From: JANNHP01 sp031404455
Lineage (GTDB): Bacteria > Planctomycetota > JAJSAM01 > JAJVHW01
Reading direction: 5' to 3'
NCBI GenBank assembly: GCA_031404455.1
Contig: JANNHP010000210.1
Location: forward strand, 1 to 14,492
Length of the DNA stretch: 14,492 nucleotides
The notes under the pieces were generated by a model. The model did no database searches. It was given only the letters and a program-made list of their open reading frames with translations, and had not been told where the DNA came from. The position numbers were made by a program, and so were the translations under genes. Below, piece by piece: positions 13,713 through 14,492 of this stretch. The first letter of the stretch is position 1, and the number at the start of each line of letters is the position of its first letter.

Positions 13713-14492
13713 GTGACTGCCGACTCTCCTCCCCTTCGGAACGTCAGCCTCCGAGCGGTCATCGGACGCCACGCGACGGAGCACCCGGGGCGCAGCGCCG
13801 TTGTCCGCGACGACCTCGACCTGACGTACGCGGAACTCGGCGACGTGGTGGACGCGTGCGCGGCGCACCTTCGCCGCGGCGGCATCTCCGGGAGATCCGT
13901 CGTCGGCGTCTCGGTCGCCGACGAGGTGCAGCACCTCGTCGTCACCCTCGCGCTCTTCGCGCTCGGCGCGCGGCAGATCACGCTCGCGACGCACGACACC
14001 GAGTCCGTGCGGACCGAGCTCGCGCGACGTATCGAGGTGACCGACGTCGTCGCGACGGGCGCCGAGCACCGGCTGCCGGACGCGGGGTTCGTCCACCTCC
14101 CGGCGGACCCGCGCTTCGGCGGCGTCCGGGCGGATCGCGGCGACTTCGCCCGCGACGGCTCGGTCCCGGTCGTCTACCTGAAGACGTCGGGGACCACGGG
14201 TGCGATGAGCGTCGCCGGGTTCGACGAGACGCAACTCCGCGAGCAGGCACTGCGGCACGCGAACTACGCCGGCGAGCGGTTCCTGCGGCTCGCGCCGATC
14301 GAGCACAACAACTCCAAGCGCCACCGCCTGTACTGCGTCTACGCGGGCGGAACCGCGGTGTTCCGCGACGCGCGGTCGCCTCCGGTCGCGGAGTTCTGCC
14401 GCCGGCACGAGGTCACCTGCGTCGACGTGTCCCGGTTCCACGCGGCGGATCTCCTCTACGGAGACAGGAAGGGCGGCGCGCGTCTCCTCGAC
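13713..14492 (+). CDS. AMP-binding enzyme (ANL superfamily ligase), partial
   Basis: Open to the right edge, 260 codons visible of a protein family usually 500 or more long. The N-terminus fits an adenylate-forming enzyme: SLRAVIGRHATEHPGRSAVV, DLTYAELGDVVDACAAHLRR, then SVVGVSVADEVQHLVVTLAL. The phosphate-binding A3 loop is YLKTSGTTGAM (155-165). The usual Pro-Lys-Gly after TTG is replaced by AMSVAG, so the loop Lys is missing. LAPIEHNNSKRHRLYCVYAGG follows where acyl-binding elements lie. It could be an acyl- or aryl-CoA ligase or an acyl-AMP ligase; the substrate residues lie beyond the window. GTG 13713 is chosen for the TATACT box 7 bases upstream and because similarity to the family begins there. 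All six reading frames considered, this one has the expected third-position G/C bias; the opposite-strand open frame is its shadow. Confidence 0.82.
   Translation, partial: MTADSPPLRNVSLRAVIGRHATEHPGRSAVVRDDLDLTYAELGDVVDACAAHLRRGGISGRSVVGVSVADEVQHLVVTLALFALGARQITLATHDTESVRTELARRIEVTDVVATGAEHRLPDAGFVHLPADPRFGGVRADRGDFARDGSVPVVYLKTSGTTGAMSVAGFDETQLREQALRHANYAGERFLRLAPIEHNNSKRHRLYCVYAGGTAVFRDARSPPVAEFCRRHEVTCVDVSRFHAADLLYGDRKGGARLLD

Noticed and set aside
13521..14441. A 306-codon minus-strand open frame
   Set aside because: It is antisense to the AMP-binding ligase, whose plus-strand frame shows the expected motifs and codon bias; the minus frame gives only Arg/Asp/Val-rich sequence.

Overview
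This is a GC-rich bacterial window (about 70% G+C by eye) with very high third-position G+C, dense coding and several Gram-negative-type lipoproteins. A secreted protein combining a PDZ domain with a terpenoid-cyclase-like toroid, of a kind common in Planctomycetota, makes that phylum the best guess. This is an inference from gene content; another high-GC didermic lineage such as Myxococcota cannot be excluded. I see no rRNA, tRNA, CRISPR array, insertion sequence or phage gene. No stretch longer than about 200 bases lacks a gene.

Left part (1-5023), cell-envelope genes. A thioredoxin-fold lipoprotein (TlpA/AhpC-like) is read leftward, with a fragment of another leftward ORF at the very edge. 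Divergent from it is a membrane-anchored AsmA/DUF748-like protein. Convergent with that is a tightly coupled three-gene lipoprotein operon: CsgG-family protein, DUF4810 protein, DUF799 (GNA1162-type) protein, joined by two GTGA start/stop overlaps. The operon diverges from the PDZ-toroid gene.

Middle part (5133-12024), a surface-polysaccharide neighbourhood. A family 2 glycosyltransferase runs rightward and overlaps tail-to-tail a leftward series. In transcription order that series is: nitronate monooxygenase-family flavoprotein, N-formylglutamate amidohydrolase-family enzyme, Wzx/MATE-type flippase, SAM-dependent methyltransferase, family 1/4 glycosyltransferase. Two junctions are 4-base overlaps (GTGA, ATGA). 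The amidohydrolase overlaps the flippase, which suggests that it acts on a surface glycan rather than in histidine breakdown.

Right part (12140-14492). A leftward lipoprotein of unknown function diverges from a phosphinothricin-type GNAT acetyltransferase. A rightward adenylate-forming ligase follows and runs off the window.

The most striking non-coding signal is a TAnnnT box placed 6-8 bases upstream of five start codons that lack a Shine-Dalgarno sequence. This is the layout of leaderless transcripts. Two other genes (tlpA-like and csgG-like) have a strong GGAGG-type ribosome binding site instead, so both start modes appear to coexist. No clearly new multi-gene system is proven. The best leads are the leaderless promoters, the deformylase-flippase coupling, the palindrome inside the nitronate monooxygenase promoter, and the PDZ-toroid protein.
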